DNA from: an uncultured Eubacterium sp.
Lineage (GTDB): Bacteria; Bacillota; Clostridia; Oscillospirales; Acutalibacteraceae
Reading direction: 5' to 3'
Assembly (NCBI RefSeq): GCF_945980375.1
Contig: NZ_CAMFQO010000004.1
Coordinates: forward strand, 1 to 64,000
DNA: 64,000 nt
Below, piece by piece: positions 30,554 to 40,570 of this stretch. Below the pieces are notes generated by a model. That model did no database searches. It saw only the letters and a list, made by a program, of their open reading frames with translations, and had not been told where the DNA came from. Position 1 is the stretch's first letter; every line of letters starts with the position of its first letter. The position numbers and the translations under genes are program-made.

Positions 30554-31536
30554 TTTTCTTCTCCTTTTCTTTTCCTCGCAAGTTGTTTTTCATCATACCT
30601 TTCGTATGCCTTGATGATGTCCTGTACAAGTCTGTGGCGAACAACATCCTTTTGTGAAAACTTAATGATTTCGATATCATCAACATCCTTAAGTATATTC
30701 AAAACAGTTTTTAATCCTGACTTTTTTCCGTCAGGCAAATCAATCTGGGTAATATCACCGGTAACAACCATCTTTGACCTAAAGCCAAGACGGGTTAAAA
30801 ACATCTTCATTTGCTCCGGTGTTGTGTTTTGAGCCTCGTCAAGAATAATAAAGCTATCGTCGAGGGTTCTGCCTCTCATATAAGCAAGCGGAGCAACCTC
30901 AATTGCTCCCCGCTCCTGATAGTTTTGAAAATTCTCGGCGCCGAGCATATCAAACAATGCGTCATACAGTGGGCGTAAATAAGGGTCAACCTTGCTTTGC
31001 AAATCGCCCGGCAAAAAGCCAAGCTTTTCCCCTGCCTCAACAGCAGGACGGGTTAGGATAATTCGGTTGACCTGCTTTGCCCTAAATGCAGTAACGGCCA
31101 TTGCTACCGCAAGGTAGGTTTTGCCGGTGCCGGCAGGACCTACGCCAAAGGTAATTGTATGCTCGTCAATAGCCTGAGTGTACTTTTTTTGACCGAGGGT
31201 CTTTGGCTTTACCGGTCTGCCCTTTGCGGTTATGCAAATTGAATCATTAGTCATAGAGGACAGCTTATCCTCGTTGCCCTCGTTAACAAGCGACAGCACA
31301 TAACGAACATTTTGGTCGGTAAGAGCTTCGCCCTTATTTATAAGCACAAGCAACGAATTAATAGCTCTGACGGCACGCGCAACCGCCTCTGCCTCACCCA
31401 TAATTTTTAGGTCGGAGCCACGCGACACTATGCTCACTCCATACTCCCTTTCTATCATACGGATGTTTTCGTCAAACGAGCCAAACAGCGAAACCGCTGC
31501 CTCCATTGCCTCAATTGTTATTATTTGTTCTGTCAT
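30550..31536 (-). CDS. PhoH family ATPase
   Basis: GPAGTGKTYLAVAMAV, RPAVEAGEKLGFLPGDL, ILDEAQNTTPEQMKMFLTRLG. Confidence 0.96.
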   Translation of the reverse strand: MTEQIITIEAMEAAVSLFGSFDENIRMIEREYGVSIVSRGSDLKIMGEAEAVARAVRAINSLLVLINKGEALTDQNVRYVLSLVNEGNEDKLSSMTNDSICITAKGRPVKPKTLGQKKYTQAIDEHTITFGVGPAGTGKTYLAVAMAVTAFRAKQVNRIILTRPAVEAGEKLGFLPGDLQSKVDPYLRPLYDALFDMLGAENFQNYQERGAIEVAPLAYMRGRTLDDSFIILDEAQNTTPEQMKMFLTRLGFRSKMVVTGDITQIDLPDGKKSGLKTVLNILKDVDDIEIIKFSQKDVVRHRLVQDIIKAYERYDEKQLARKRKGEEK

Positions 31537-32332
31537 AAATCTCCGCCTTAACCGAATCTATTTTTCTTTCAGTAACCTCAAGCACGGAAAATTTCACTCC
31601 GCCGTACTCAACACTTTCGCCCTTACTTTGCTCGTTTGGTACAGTGCCCAAGCGATTGATAACAAAGCCTGCAATAGTATTATAATCACCCTCGGGCAGT
31701 TTAATGCCAAGAGCCTCCTGAGCGTCCTCTATGTCACAGGCGCCGTCAAAGATATAATTATTGTCATCGAGCTTTACCACCGACTGCTCCTCATCGTCGT
31801 ATTCGTCCTCAATTTCGCCGACAAGCTCCTCAATAATATCCTCCATAGTGACAAGACCTGCCGTTCCGCCGTATTCATCAACAACAATAGCAAGCTGAAT
31901 ATGTGTTTCGGTCATTTGAGCAAAAAGCTTACCGCAAGGAATAGTTTCCGGAACAAACAAAGGATTACGGATATAAGCATCTATTTTTTCCGTTTTGGGA
32001 ATTTCCTCACCAACGAACTTGAGCAAATCCTTAACATAAACGATACCCTTGATATTGTCCAAGTCCTCCTCGAAAACGGGGATACGGGAATATCCCTCCT
32101 CGATTGCGAGCTTTACAATATCAATTATTTCCCCGGTAATCTCAACAGCAGCAATATCAGTCCTATGAGTCATAATGTCACCGACATTAGTGTCATCAAA
32201 CTCAAACAGGTTATTGATAAAATCTCTGGTGGATTTTTTCAGCTCACCCTCGTCCTCGTCAACAAGCTGCTTTATTTCCTCCTCGGTTGAGCTTTCCTTC
32301 TTAAACAAATGTCTTAAACTGCCGATAGCCAT
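31511..32332 (-). CDS. CorC/HlyC-type CBS-pair protein without DUF21
   Basis: VGDIMTHRTDIAAV...YSRIPVFEEDLDNIKGIVYVKDLL...VDEYGGTAGLVTMEDIIEELVGEIEDE; start at MAIGSL after ggagg. Confidence 0.9.
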   Translation of the reverse strand: MAIGSLRHLFKKESSTEEEIKQLVDEDEGELKKSTRDFINNLFEFDDTNVGDIMTHRTDIAAVEITGEIIDIVKLAIEEGYSRIPVFEEDLDNIKGIVYVKDLLKFVGEEIPKTEKIDAYIRNPLFVPETIPCGKLFAQMTETHIQLAIVVDEYGGTAGLVTMEDIIEELVGEIEDEYDDEEQSVVKLDDNNYIFDGACDIEDAQEALGIKLPEGDYNTIAGFVINRLGTVPNEQSKGESVEYGGVKFSVLEVTERKIDSVKAEIYDRTNNNN

Positions 32333-32443
32333 GACGGCAAATACCTCCGATAACAAATTTGTCTATCAAGTTATTATTATAATATATAAATAATAATTTG
32401 TAAAGTGCAATCTAATATGTTATTATGTACAAGGTGATATACA

Positions 32444-33493
32444 ATGCTTGAACTGATAAACGAACAAAACATATGGGATAACCTTAAACAAAGCGACAAG
32501 CCGATAGTGCTTTACGGAATGGGCTTGGGTGCCGAAAAAATAATGGCAGAGCTTGAGCAACGCGGTATGAAGGCACACGATATTTTTGCAAGCGATGAGT
32601 TTGTAAGAGGTCACAGCTTTAAGGGATACAAGGTACTTAAATACAGCGAGGTTTGCAAAAAATACGATGATTTTAATGTTGTGCTTTGCTTTGCAAGCCA
32701 CATAGACAGTGTTATCGAAAACATAAAAAAAATCAACAACGAGCATACAGTTTTTGCCCCTGATGTTCCGGTAGCAGGCGGAGGACTGTTTACCAACGAA
32801 TACGTTGCCGAGCACGACAGCGAATTTGATTATGTATACAACAGGCTTGCCGATGAAGAAAGCAAAAGGGTGTACCTTGACATCATAAGATTTAAGGTGT
32901 CGGGAAAAATAGAATATCTGCTGTCGTCATTTTGCAATAAGGATGATGTTTACAACAAAATATTAAAGCTTTCGGACAACGAAAACATAATTGATCTCGG
33001 TGCATACGACGGTGACACGATAAGAGAATTTGTAAAATCAACAGGCGGAAAATACAGCCACATAACTGCACTTGAGCCTGATGCAAAAAGCTACAAAAAG
33101 CTGCTGAAAAACACAGACGGTATGCAAAATCTAACCACGTTAAATATGGGTGCCTGGAGCGAAAAGGATACTCTTATTTTCAGCGCCGACGCAGGACGAA
33201 ACAGCAAGATGTCATCAAGCGGAACAAGTGTTAAGGTGACGGATATTGACAGCCTGAATATCCCCGCAACGTTCATAAAAATGGACATTGAGGGCAGCGA
33301 AATGAGAGCGCTGAACGGTATGCAGGCTACCGTAAAAGGTCGACACCCGAAGCTGTACATCTGTGCGTACCACAGAAACGAGGATTTGTTTGCATTGCCG
33401 TTAAAGGTATGGGAGCTTGACGACAGCTACAAAATATACTTTAGGCACAGCAAATACATACCGGCGTGGGAAAGCAATTTTTATTGCATATAA
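32444..33493 (+). CDS. FkbM-family methyltransferase
   Basis: NIIDLGAYDGDTIREF...ALEPD...TFIKMDIEGSEMRALNG. Confidence 0.85.
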   Translation: MLELINEQNIWDNLKQSDKPIVLYGMGLGAEKIMAELEQRGMKAHDIFASDEFVRGHSFKGYKVLKYSEVCKKYDDFNVVLCFASHIDSVIENIKKINNEHTVFAPDVPVAGGGLFTNEYVAEHDSEFDYVYNRLADEESKRVYLDIIRFKVSGKIEYLLSSFCNKDDVYNKILKLSDNENIIDLGAYDGDTIREFVKSTGGKYSHITALEPDAKSYKKLLKNTDGMQNLTTLNMGAWSEKDTLIFSADAGRNSKMSSSGTSVKVTDIDSLNIPATFIKMDIEGSEMRALNGMQATVKGRHPKLYICAYHRNEDLFALPLKVWELDDSYKIYFRHSKYIPAWESNFYCI

Positions 33494-33518
33494 AAACATA
33501 TTTCATAATACTGCATAC

Positions 33519-33554
33519 AAAAAAGAGATTGGCAAAAAACCAATCTCTTTTATT
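33519..33554. terminator. Bidirectional terminator
   Basis: aaaaaagagattgg-caaaaaa-ccaatctctttta. Confidence 0.8.
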
Positions 33555-33567
33555 TTGTGTATAAGAA

Positions 33568-34179
33568 TTATTCCTTGTCTTCCTTCTTTTCCTTGAGGAG
33601 AACGAACTTTTCCATCGGAAAGAGAACAACCATTTGGATGAAGCCTGCTGCCAAGCCTGCGATTGTTCTTGCAAGAGGCTGAAGCCAAGCCCAAGGAATC
33701 TTTGCCATAATGCCTACGAGCCAGCCCTGAAACCATGTTGAGAACAAGATAAGAGCAATCATAAGTACAATATAGATAGCAAAATTGTACCATGGTGCAT
33801 CTGACTTAAATGTTGTCTTCTTGTTCTGATAGAAGCCATAGATGTTTGCAATAAGGTTTGAAAGGAAGAATGGAAGCAGGTAACCCCATGTAACCACTCC
33901 GCCAACAACGTACTTTGCAATCTGCTCTGCGCCCTTTTGGGTTGTTGCATCAAAAATTACATCCGGCTTAAAGATACCCTGAAGGAATACAGGCAATGTT
34001 GCTGTAACGCTGTCAAATACAAGCGGAAGCAGGTTTGCCAACACAAGCTGGATAATTGTAACCAAGCCTGATACTACAAGGAACTTTACAAGCTGCCAAA
34101 CAGTTTTGATAAATGAACCCTTTTCCTCAGCGGCAGTATCAATGCCACCAAGACTAAACTTTTTCTTTTCGTCTGCCAT
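33568..34179 (-). CDS. GtrA-like small membrane protein
   Basis: Four predicted TM segments; SNLIANIYGFYQNKKTTFKSDAP resembles the GtrA core. Confidence 0.5.
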   Translation of the reverse strand: MADEKKKFSLGGIDTAAEEKGSFIKTVWQLVKFLVVSGLVTIIQLVLANLLPLVFDSVTATLPVFLQGIFKPDVIFDATTQKGAEQIAKYVVGGVVTWGYLLPFFLSNLIANIYGFYQNKKTTFKSDAPWYNFAIYIVLMIALILFSTWFQGWLVGIMAKIPWAWLQPLARTIAGLAAGFIQMVVLFPMEKFVLLKEKKEDKE

Positions 34180-34268
34180 AATTTACTCCTTAAAAACTAC
34201 TTTTTATGTAAACAAAAAAATTTACGAAAATATTATAACAACTATTTTTTGCTAATGCAATACTTATT

Positions 34269-35945
34269 TTAGAAAAGCAAGGCTAAAAACGCCGTGCCTG
34301 TGCAAGCGTGGATAATAGCAACGACAGCCCAAACAACAAGGGCAACCAGGCCTACAACCAATGCAAGTAAAAGCAATACAATAAGAATTAACAGCAAAAG
34401 CACCAACGGGCCTTTTTTGCTCTTTTTAACAGTATCGGTAAACTGCTTTTCCTCAAACGCACTTGCAGGTGCAGGGTTTTCGTCATCATAAATAGGATAA
34501 AGAGGTAATGTTGCCTTTGCATCACAATAACCGCTGTTCCACAAAAGAGGCTCGATAAGCGACCTTACGGATGTTGCACCCTTGAGCACCTTGCCGATTG
34601 AAAAATGAATTGTATCCAAAAAGGCATCAATTATGTTTAGAAAACCGCAGGTGAGCTTATATTCTCTTGTATCGGGGCCATAAGGAGAGTCGCCGCAATA
34701 TAGGTTCTGTACCAATTCAAGAATAAAATCGGTAACCTTATTATATGCAATATCGGCAATATCGGATTTTTTAAGTCCGCATTCCTTTTTGCAAAGCCTC
34801 CAAATCTTTTTGAAGGTAAGCTTGTTGAGGAACTTGCCCACAGGCTTAATAATCCATGCATATTTCTTTACCGTTTCGCCCGGAACGGAAAACGCAGGAG
34901 TCATTTCTGCAAGGCGGTCAATATCGTTGCCCATTGCCCAAATAACCTCGGCAATCATACCGAAGAAGAAATCCTTCATATAATCCGGAAAGCTCTTGCC
35001 CTTTGTATCAAGACCGTCAACGTTATCTACATATACGGTTTCAACGTCAATCTTTGCGTCTCTTGGGTCAAAGGTAACATTTCTGATTGCAGGAGGACAG
35101 CCGATAAAAGCACCGCAGGCAACATCGTAAAACTTATTGCCCTTCTTTGAGGTAACAACGCTGATATCGTGAACGTGGGTATGACCTGTTAACATACAGG
35201 AAAGACCTGCATCTGCAAAGATTTCTCTTGTGGTTTCGTAATTTCTCTGCATATTTCCGCCACCGATGATGTTATAAAACGGTGATGGAGAAATCATAGG
35301 ATGGTGAGTCATTGCGATAACATACTGATCATTATCGTGAGCATCCTTTAACTGCTCCAAAATCCATTTCATACAATCATCGGAGAAGCCCGAACCTCTT
35401 TCGCCCTCAGGCTTGTAGTTTGTATCATCATTTAATGCAAAAAGGCGATAACCCGGAGCAAGCTGAACTACATAACACATAGACTCCTTATGAGTTGCAA
35501 TAGCCTCACTCGGACCAAAATCATAGTACATATCCCACAGGTCATGTCTGTCCTTAACGGCAGGCACCTCGATTCTGTTATCTCCGTCATAGGCGTGCGC
35601 AATTCCATTGTCCTGAAAGTCGTGAGTTGCGGTAATTACGTACACTCTCTTTCCACGCTTTTTAAGGTCATGAAGCATTTCGATAAATTCGGTATGCGAC
35701 TCAATTTCGCCCTCGTGGGTAGTGTCTCCCGAAATAACGACTATATCGGTTGAATCGTCCTCGCAAAGCATATCAAAGCCTCTTTTTATAACAAGGGGAC
35801 TGTCCTTAATCACCATCTGTGATTTGGACTCCATTTTATCGTATGCCTTTCCCTCGGTACCTAATTTGCTTGAGTAATAATGAACATCGGTAATAAACTG
35901 AATTTTCAATGGTTCATTATTACTGCCATAAATTCTGTTTTCCAT
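34269..35945 (-). CDS. Calcineurin-like metallophosphoesterase with C-terminal TM segment
   Basis: QFITDVHYYS, VVISGDTTHEG, TGHTHVHD motifs. Confidence 0.88.
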   Translation of the reverse strand: MENRIYGSNNEPLKIQFITDVHYYSSKLGTEGKAYDKMESKSQMVIKDSPLVIKRGFDMLCEDDSTDIVVISGDTTHEGEIESHTEFIEMLHDLKKRGKRVYVITATHDFQDNGIAHAYDGDNRIEVPAVKDRHDLWDMYYDFGPSEAIATHKESMCYVVQLAPGYRLFALNDDTNYKPEGERGSGFSDDCMKWILEQLKDAHDNDQYVIAMTHHPMISPSPFYNIIGGGNMQRNYETTREIFADAGLSCMLTGHTHVHDISVVTSKKGNKFYDVACGAFIGCPPAIRNVTFDPRDAKIDVETVYVDNVDGLDTKGKSFPDYMKDFFFGMIAEVIWAMGNDIDRLAEMTPAFSVPGETVKKYAWIIKPVGKFLNKLTFKKIWRLCKKECGLKKSDIADIAYNKVTDFILELVQNLYCGDSPYGPDTREYKLTCGFLNIIDAFLDTIHFSIGKVLKGATSVRSLIEPLLWNSGYCDAKATLPLYPIYDDENPAPASAFEEKQFTDTVKKSKKGPLVLLLLILIVLLLLALVVGLVALVVWAVVAIIHACTGTAFLALLF

Positions 35946-35947
35946 AT

Positions 35948-38644
35948 TTATTCCCCTTTTATTTCAAGGACACCTGATTTTACATTATTGTCAAATGTAA
36001 ACTCCAGACTGCCTTTATTTCTTTCAACAAAGTCGATTTCCTTTCCGTCAAGATAAGCCTTGTAGCTATGCTCATCACTCAGTGTAACAATCATACTGTA
36101 TTTTTCGTTATTACCGAAATACTTAAATGATATTTCGGCACTACGCTCTGTTACTTTTTGATAATCTGTCCACAAATCAAGACCTGTTGTAACCGTTCCC
36201 GGCTTGTAGTAGGCATTTGCCCAAATGCAAATAGGTGCAGACAGACCGCCGAAATTATGGAACCATCCGCCGCGACGAGTCTTAATACCAAAGCATTCAT
36301 AGGTAAAATATGAGAAGTCGGTTTCCTCTCTCCACATTTCAAGAGCACGGTTTGCAATTTCAAATGCAAAATCAGTGTCCGCATTATCAAGCATTGTTTT
36401 CCATACAAACCACTGATGGCTCATCCAAACATTTCCGTTCCAATAGCCGTCATCAAAGTAGTACGACGCCGACATATCAACAGCTGAAACACCTGCGTTT
36501 GACCACATTTCGTTTGAATTTTTGATGTGAGAAATAAGCCTTTGCTTTCGCTCGCCGTCAACGGCACCTGCGATAAGAGGATATACACCGTCAAAGCCCT
36601 TATCCCAATTTTCGCCGTCCTCGGTTTTCATAATATAAGGAGCATTTTTATCCCTATCGTACATTGTGTAGCCGAAATAGCCTGACTCCTCGTCCCAAGC
36701 AAGCATATTAAGTGCATTTGAAGAATACTCGATATCTGCATCGTAAACGGCAATATCATCAGCCTTGCCGAGATACGACGCAACCATTTTCATAATTTTA
36801 CCTGCACGAATAATTTGGCTTGTTGAAAGGCACGGACAGGAATATTCCTCTGCCTTGTCGGCAATCATTTTTACCTGAGCAGGATAATCGTCCATACCCG
36901 AGCAGGAATACCAATAATCGTAAGTAGTTAAAAGTCCGTTTCCAAACTTTGCACAGGTTGAATTATGTGTTCTTCCACGCAAAAATTCATAATATAGCTT
37001 CATTTTGTCATAAAGAAAATCGAGCCTTGATTTGTCATTTGTGCGTTTCAAAAGCTCAAGGTACTCTACAAACTGTGTAGGCACAAGGGAGCCGTGAAGC
37101 AAAAAGCAAAAGTCATCGTTGTCCTCATCACACAAATACATATCAAGTGCGTATTTGCAAAGCTCATTGCTGAATTCAAGCAAGCCCATACCGATAAATC
37201 CGCTGTCCCAGGTATAGAAGCTGTCCCAACGCTTGCCGGGAGTGTGATGAATAACATTTTCGCCGTGGCAGTAAACGGGATATACTGTGTTGGTTAAAAG
37301 AGTGGCACGCAAAATATCGGTTGAAAGCTTATATTTTTCGCCATTCTTATTGAACTGTGCCGTTTCACCGGCAACATTTCTTTCGTTATAAATTGCCTCG
37401 TATTCTACATCGGTTAAAGGCTCAAAATCGGATTTTGCAACAACTGCGTACTCGGTGTGAGTGCTGTGAGGCTCTATAAAAATAGACTTGATAAGTGTAT
37501 TTTGGAAGAAGCCGTCGTCGGAGGTTTTACGCTTAAATGAATTTGAAAATGTTTCCTTCAAATCATCATAGGTGTGGTCTCCGTTTGAAAGACGGTTGAT
37601 AAGCGCATCCTCAAGGCTACCGCTTTCAAGCACACGAAAGCGAGTGTTCGGATTTGATGTAATCACCTTGAACCTGCAATCGTCATAATCAAAATCCATA
37701 TCAACGGTATAGCCCTTGCCGTTTTTCTTTGCCTCAATTTGAGGCTCAAAGCTATGCTTCATTTCAACAACCTCAAGGCTGTTTCCCTTTTCGTACACAG
37801 CAATAAAATCAAGCTCAACGCCTGCTTTGCCGAGGCTTACAAGCTCAATGCTGTCTGCATAATCAAGCTCAATAACGCAAAGGCTGTCGCTGTGAGGGAA
37901 CACGGTATTGGCACCGTTTACGCAAAACTCCGCATCACCGTCGGTTACTGTCTTATATCTGACGGCAACAACAGGATTATTGATGCCCTGTGCATCAAGA
38001 TTGTACGACACCCTGTCTCCTTTTTCACAGCCAAACGGTTTCAGGTTTAGGTAATGAACATGGGCATGGTCGCATCTGTCACCAAGACCGTAGCCGAGAT
38101 AAAACTCCTCATCCCTGAACATACCTCTGAACATACCGTCGGGAGTTTCGTTTTCCCACGGGCGAACGGCAGCATAGGCAAATTTTGCATAATCATTTGC
38201 CTTAATAAGTTTATAATTACTGTCTTTTGCCTTTATGTAATATTCCTTAGAATTCGGAAATTCAAGAGATGAATAGAAATTAAGGACAGTATTTTGAGAA
38301 AGGTCGGTATTGTTTACAAATTTAACTCTTGCAAGATAAGCCTCATCGTTTATTTTTGAAAAGGACACATCGGCATAAACCTGATCCTTCCACATAAGCT
38401 CATATCTGTATGAATAGAATGAGTAATCTGTTGAACATTTCCACAAATGATAGCTTGACGGAACCGTAACATTGGGAACAGGAGTTGATGAGTTCCAAAT
38501 GGTTGGATGAACTGTAAAATCAAAGCGTACCGCATCTGCATTGGATTTGCCGTTTTTGTTGCTTATGTCACCCATAATTCTGGACAGTCCCATATATTTT
38601 TTAGAATATGGTCCCCAAACGGGCATACAGGTCTTTTCGGACAT
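35948..38644 (-). CDS. Six-hairpin glycoside hydrolase (MGH1/GH63-like)
   Basis: WDSFYTWDSGFIGMGL, GYWNGNVWMSHQWFVWKTM, ending YECFGIKTRRGGWFHNFGGLSAPI; start MSEKTC after ggag. Confidence 0.8.
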   Translation of the reverse strand: MSEKTCMPVWGPYSKKYMGLSRIMGDISNKNGKSNADAVRFDFTVHPTIWNSSTPVPNVTVPSSYHLWKCSTDYSFYSYRYELMWKDQVYADVSFSKINDEAYLARVKFVNNTDLSQNTVLNFYSSLEFPNSKEYYIKAKDSNYKLIKANDYAKFAYAAVRPWENETPDGMFRGMFRDEEFYLGYGLGDRCDHAHVHYLNLKPFGCEKGDRVSYNLDAQGINNPVVAVRYKTVTDGDAEFCVNGANTVFPHSDSLCVIELDYADSIELVSLGKAGVELDFIAVYEKGNSLEVVEMKHSFEPQIEAKKNGKGYTVDMDFDYDDCRFKVITSNPNTRFRVLESGSLEDALINRLSNGDHTYDDLKETFSNSFKRKTSDDGFFQNTLIKSIFIEPHSTHTEYAVVAKSDFEPLTDVEYEAIYNERNVAGETAQFNKNGEKYKLSTDILRATLLTNTVYPVYCHGENVIHHTPGKRWDSFYTWDSGFIGMGLLEFSNELCKYALDMYLCDEDNDDFCFLLHGSLVPTQFVEYLELLKRTNDKSRLDFLYDKMKLYYEFLRGRTHNSTCAKFGNGLLTTYDYWYSCSGMDDYPAQVKMIADKAEEYSCPCLSTSQIIRAGKIMKMVASYLGKADDIAVYDADIEYSSNALNMLAWDEESGYFGYTMYDRDKNAPYIMKTEDGENWDKGFDGVYPLIAGAVDGERKQRLISHIKNSNEMWSNAGVSAVDMSASYYFDDGYWNGNVWMSHQWFVWKTMLDNADTDFAFEIANRALEMWREETDFSYFTYECFGIKTRRGGWFHNFGGLSAPICIWANAYYKPGTVTTGLDLWTDYQKVTERSAEISFKYFGNNEKYSMIVTLSDEHSYKAYLDGKEIDFVERNKGSLEFTFDNNVKSGVLEIKGE

Positions 38645-38760
38645 ACTTTTCTCCTTATTTGAGTTAAATTTAACAATCAAAAGTTTACAAATATTATGAG
38701 TTAAAAAGCACAATTTGTCAATACAATATATGGCAATACTCTCTTATTTTTTAACTTTTA

Positions 38761-38789
38761 TTGACAAAGATTGCCTAATAGATTATTAT
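38761..38789 (+). promoter_or_regulatory. Sigma-A promoter of the cps module
   Basis: TTGACA-17-TATTAT. Confidence 0.65.
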
Positions 38790-38840
38790 ATTATTAATAT
38801 TAATTCTTTGCAGACAGTTTGAACGAAATGGAGCTTTTAT

Positions 38841-39632
38841 ATGAATATTGATGAAAATGTACGCAAGATACTTATTTCTCTGTTAAGGAAATGGAAGGTC
38901 TTGGTTGTATTTGCAATTATCGGTGCCCTGCTTGGATACTTTTACACGGCAAACATAACAAAGCTTACATACACATCAACGGTGGAATTTCTTGCCTCTA
39001 CTGTTGACACAAGCAGTGAGCTTAAGGAAGCATACCCAAATGTTGATGACGTCAGAATAAGCAACACCAGCAAAATGAATTACACAACAATGATGCTTGC
39101 AACATACATTGAAATTATGAACACAAACGAGTTTGCTACAAATGTTGCGCAAGGGCTGAACAATCGCCTTAATTCAAGCTACACCGGTGCTTACATCAAA
39201 AGTGTAATGAATATTGAAGCGGTTGAGGATACCGCCATGTTCAAAATCAGTGTAACAACCGAAAGCAACGAAAAATCATACGAAATTGCTCATCAGCTTG
39301 AAACAGAGGTTCCCAAGATGATGAAGAACACAAACAGCGGTCTTGTTCAAGCAACTGTACAGGACAAGCCTATTAAGGCCTCCACCGCAGGAAGCAAGGG
39401 CTATCCAAAGAAATGCCTTATCGGAGCAATAGGCGGATTACTTGTTGCGGCAGCATATGTTATTCTTCGCAACCTTCTTGATATTAGAATTCGCAGCAGT
39501 GAGGAGCTTATTGAGAGATACGATATCCCTGTTCTCGGTAACATACCTAATTACGAAATCAAAAACGCATCCACCCGTTCAAGAGAAATTGACGAGGCAT
39601 ACATAACAAAGGAAAAAGGAGATGAAAGATAA
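38841..39632 (+). CDS. Wzz/CpsC-type polysaccharide co-polymerase / BY-kinase activator
   Basis: Two TM segments flanking an extracytoplasmic region; overlaps the kinase start. Confidence 0.85.
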   Translation: MNIDENVRKILISLLRKWKVLVVFAIIGALLGYFYTANITKLTYTSTVEFLASTVDTSSELKEAYPNVDDVRISNTSKMNYTTMMLATYIEIMNTNEFATNVAQGLNNRLNSSYTGAYIKSVMNIEAVEDTAMFKISVTTESNEKSYEIAHQLETEVPKMMKNTNSGLVQATVQDKPIKASTAGSKGYPKKCLIGAIGGLLVAAAYVILRNLLDIRIRSSEELIERYDIPVLGNIPNYEIKNASTRSREIDEAYITKEKGDER

Positions 39633-40549
39633 TGGCTAAAAAGAAAGACAAAAAAAACAGCACAATCTCCTCCCGTCAGCTTCTCAAAAATATTGAAATG
39701 GACCCATCTCTCAAGTTTAGAGTTGAGGAAGCATACAAAAGCATAAGAACAAACATTATGTTTTCCGTAATGAAAAAGGGCTGTAAAACCATTGTTGTTT
39801 CTTCTTCAGTTCCAAACGAAGGCAAAACGACAACCACAATTAACATTGCCATCGCTCTTTCTCAGGCTAACCAAAGGGTGCTTCTCATTGACGGTGATTT
39901 GCGTAAACCAAAGATTCATCACTATTTTTCCGTGCCGAATTCTCCCGGTCTTACAAACTATCTCGGCAACAAAGTCGGCGCAACCGGTACAGGCCAAACC
40001 GATTTGTATTCGGTAATTCACCCAACAGAATACGAAAATCTTTCTGTTCTATGCTCAGGCTCTATTCCGCCGAATCCGGCAGAAATCCTTGGCAGTGAGC
40101 CTATGGCAGAATTTCTTGAGGAAATAGGCAGAGACTTTGACTACATTATTATCGACACTCCGCCGCTTAATGTTGTATCGGACGCTTTACCTGTTATAAG
40201 AGAAAGCGACGGTGTTGTTCTTGTTGTGCGTTCCAACCAATCAACTCATCCCGAAATTCAAAAGACAATTTCCGCGCTTGAGTTTATTGATGCAAAAATA
40301 CTTGGATTTGTTGTAAACTTTGCAGAGTCGAGCCGTTCAAAATACGGCTATAACAAATACGGCAGATACCGTTACGGCAAATACAGAGCAGGCTATGGTT
40401 ACGGTGCATACGGAGGATACGGTAATTACGGTTACGGCAATTACGGTTACGGTAATTACGGCTATGGAAATTATGGCTACGGCAATTACGGATACGGCTA
40501 TGGATACGATTACGGTATACCACGCAAAAACCAAGACGAAAGACAATAG
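39632..40549 (+). CDS. CpsD-type bacterial tyrosine kinase with long Tyr/Gly-rich tail
   Basis: Walker A VSSSVPNEGKTTTTINIA, A' VLLIDGDLRKP, B YIIIDTPP; tail rich in YG and YGNYG. Confidence 0.92.
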   Translation: MAKKKDKKNSTISSRQLLKNIEMDPSLKFRVEEAYKSIRTNIMFSVMKKGCKTIVVSSSVPNEGKTTTTINIAIALSQANQRVLLIDGDLRKPKIHHYFSVPNSPGLTNYLGNKVGATGTGQTDLYSVIHPTEYENLSVLCSGSIPPNPAEILGSEPMAEFLEEIGRDFDYIIIDTPPLNVVSDALPVIRESDGVVLVVRSNQSTHPEIQKTISALEFIDAKILGFVVNFAESSRSKYGYNKYGRYRYGKYRAGYGYGAYGGYGNYGYGNYGYGNYGYGNYGYGNYGYGYGYDYGIPRKNQDERQ

Positions 40550-40570
40550 CACAAAAGGAATTAAACGCAA

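Noticed and set aside
31430-32290. 286-aa ORF antisense to phoH and the CBS protein
   Set aside because: Mirror reading of two well-supported genes; no RBS or domain evidence.
40420-40515. Short tandem repeat resembling a small CRISPR-like array
   Set aside because: Repeats are in frame inside the BY-kinase tail, contiguous without spacers, and encode YGNYG; no cas genes.
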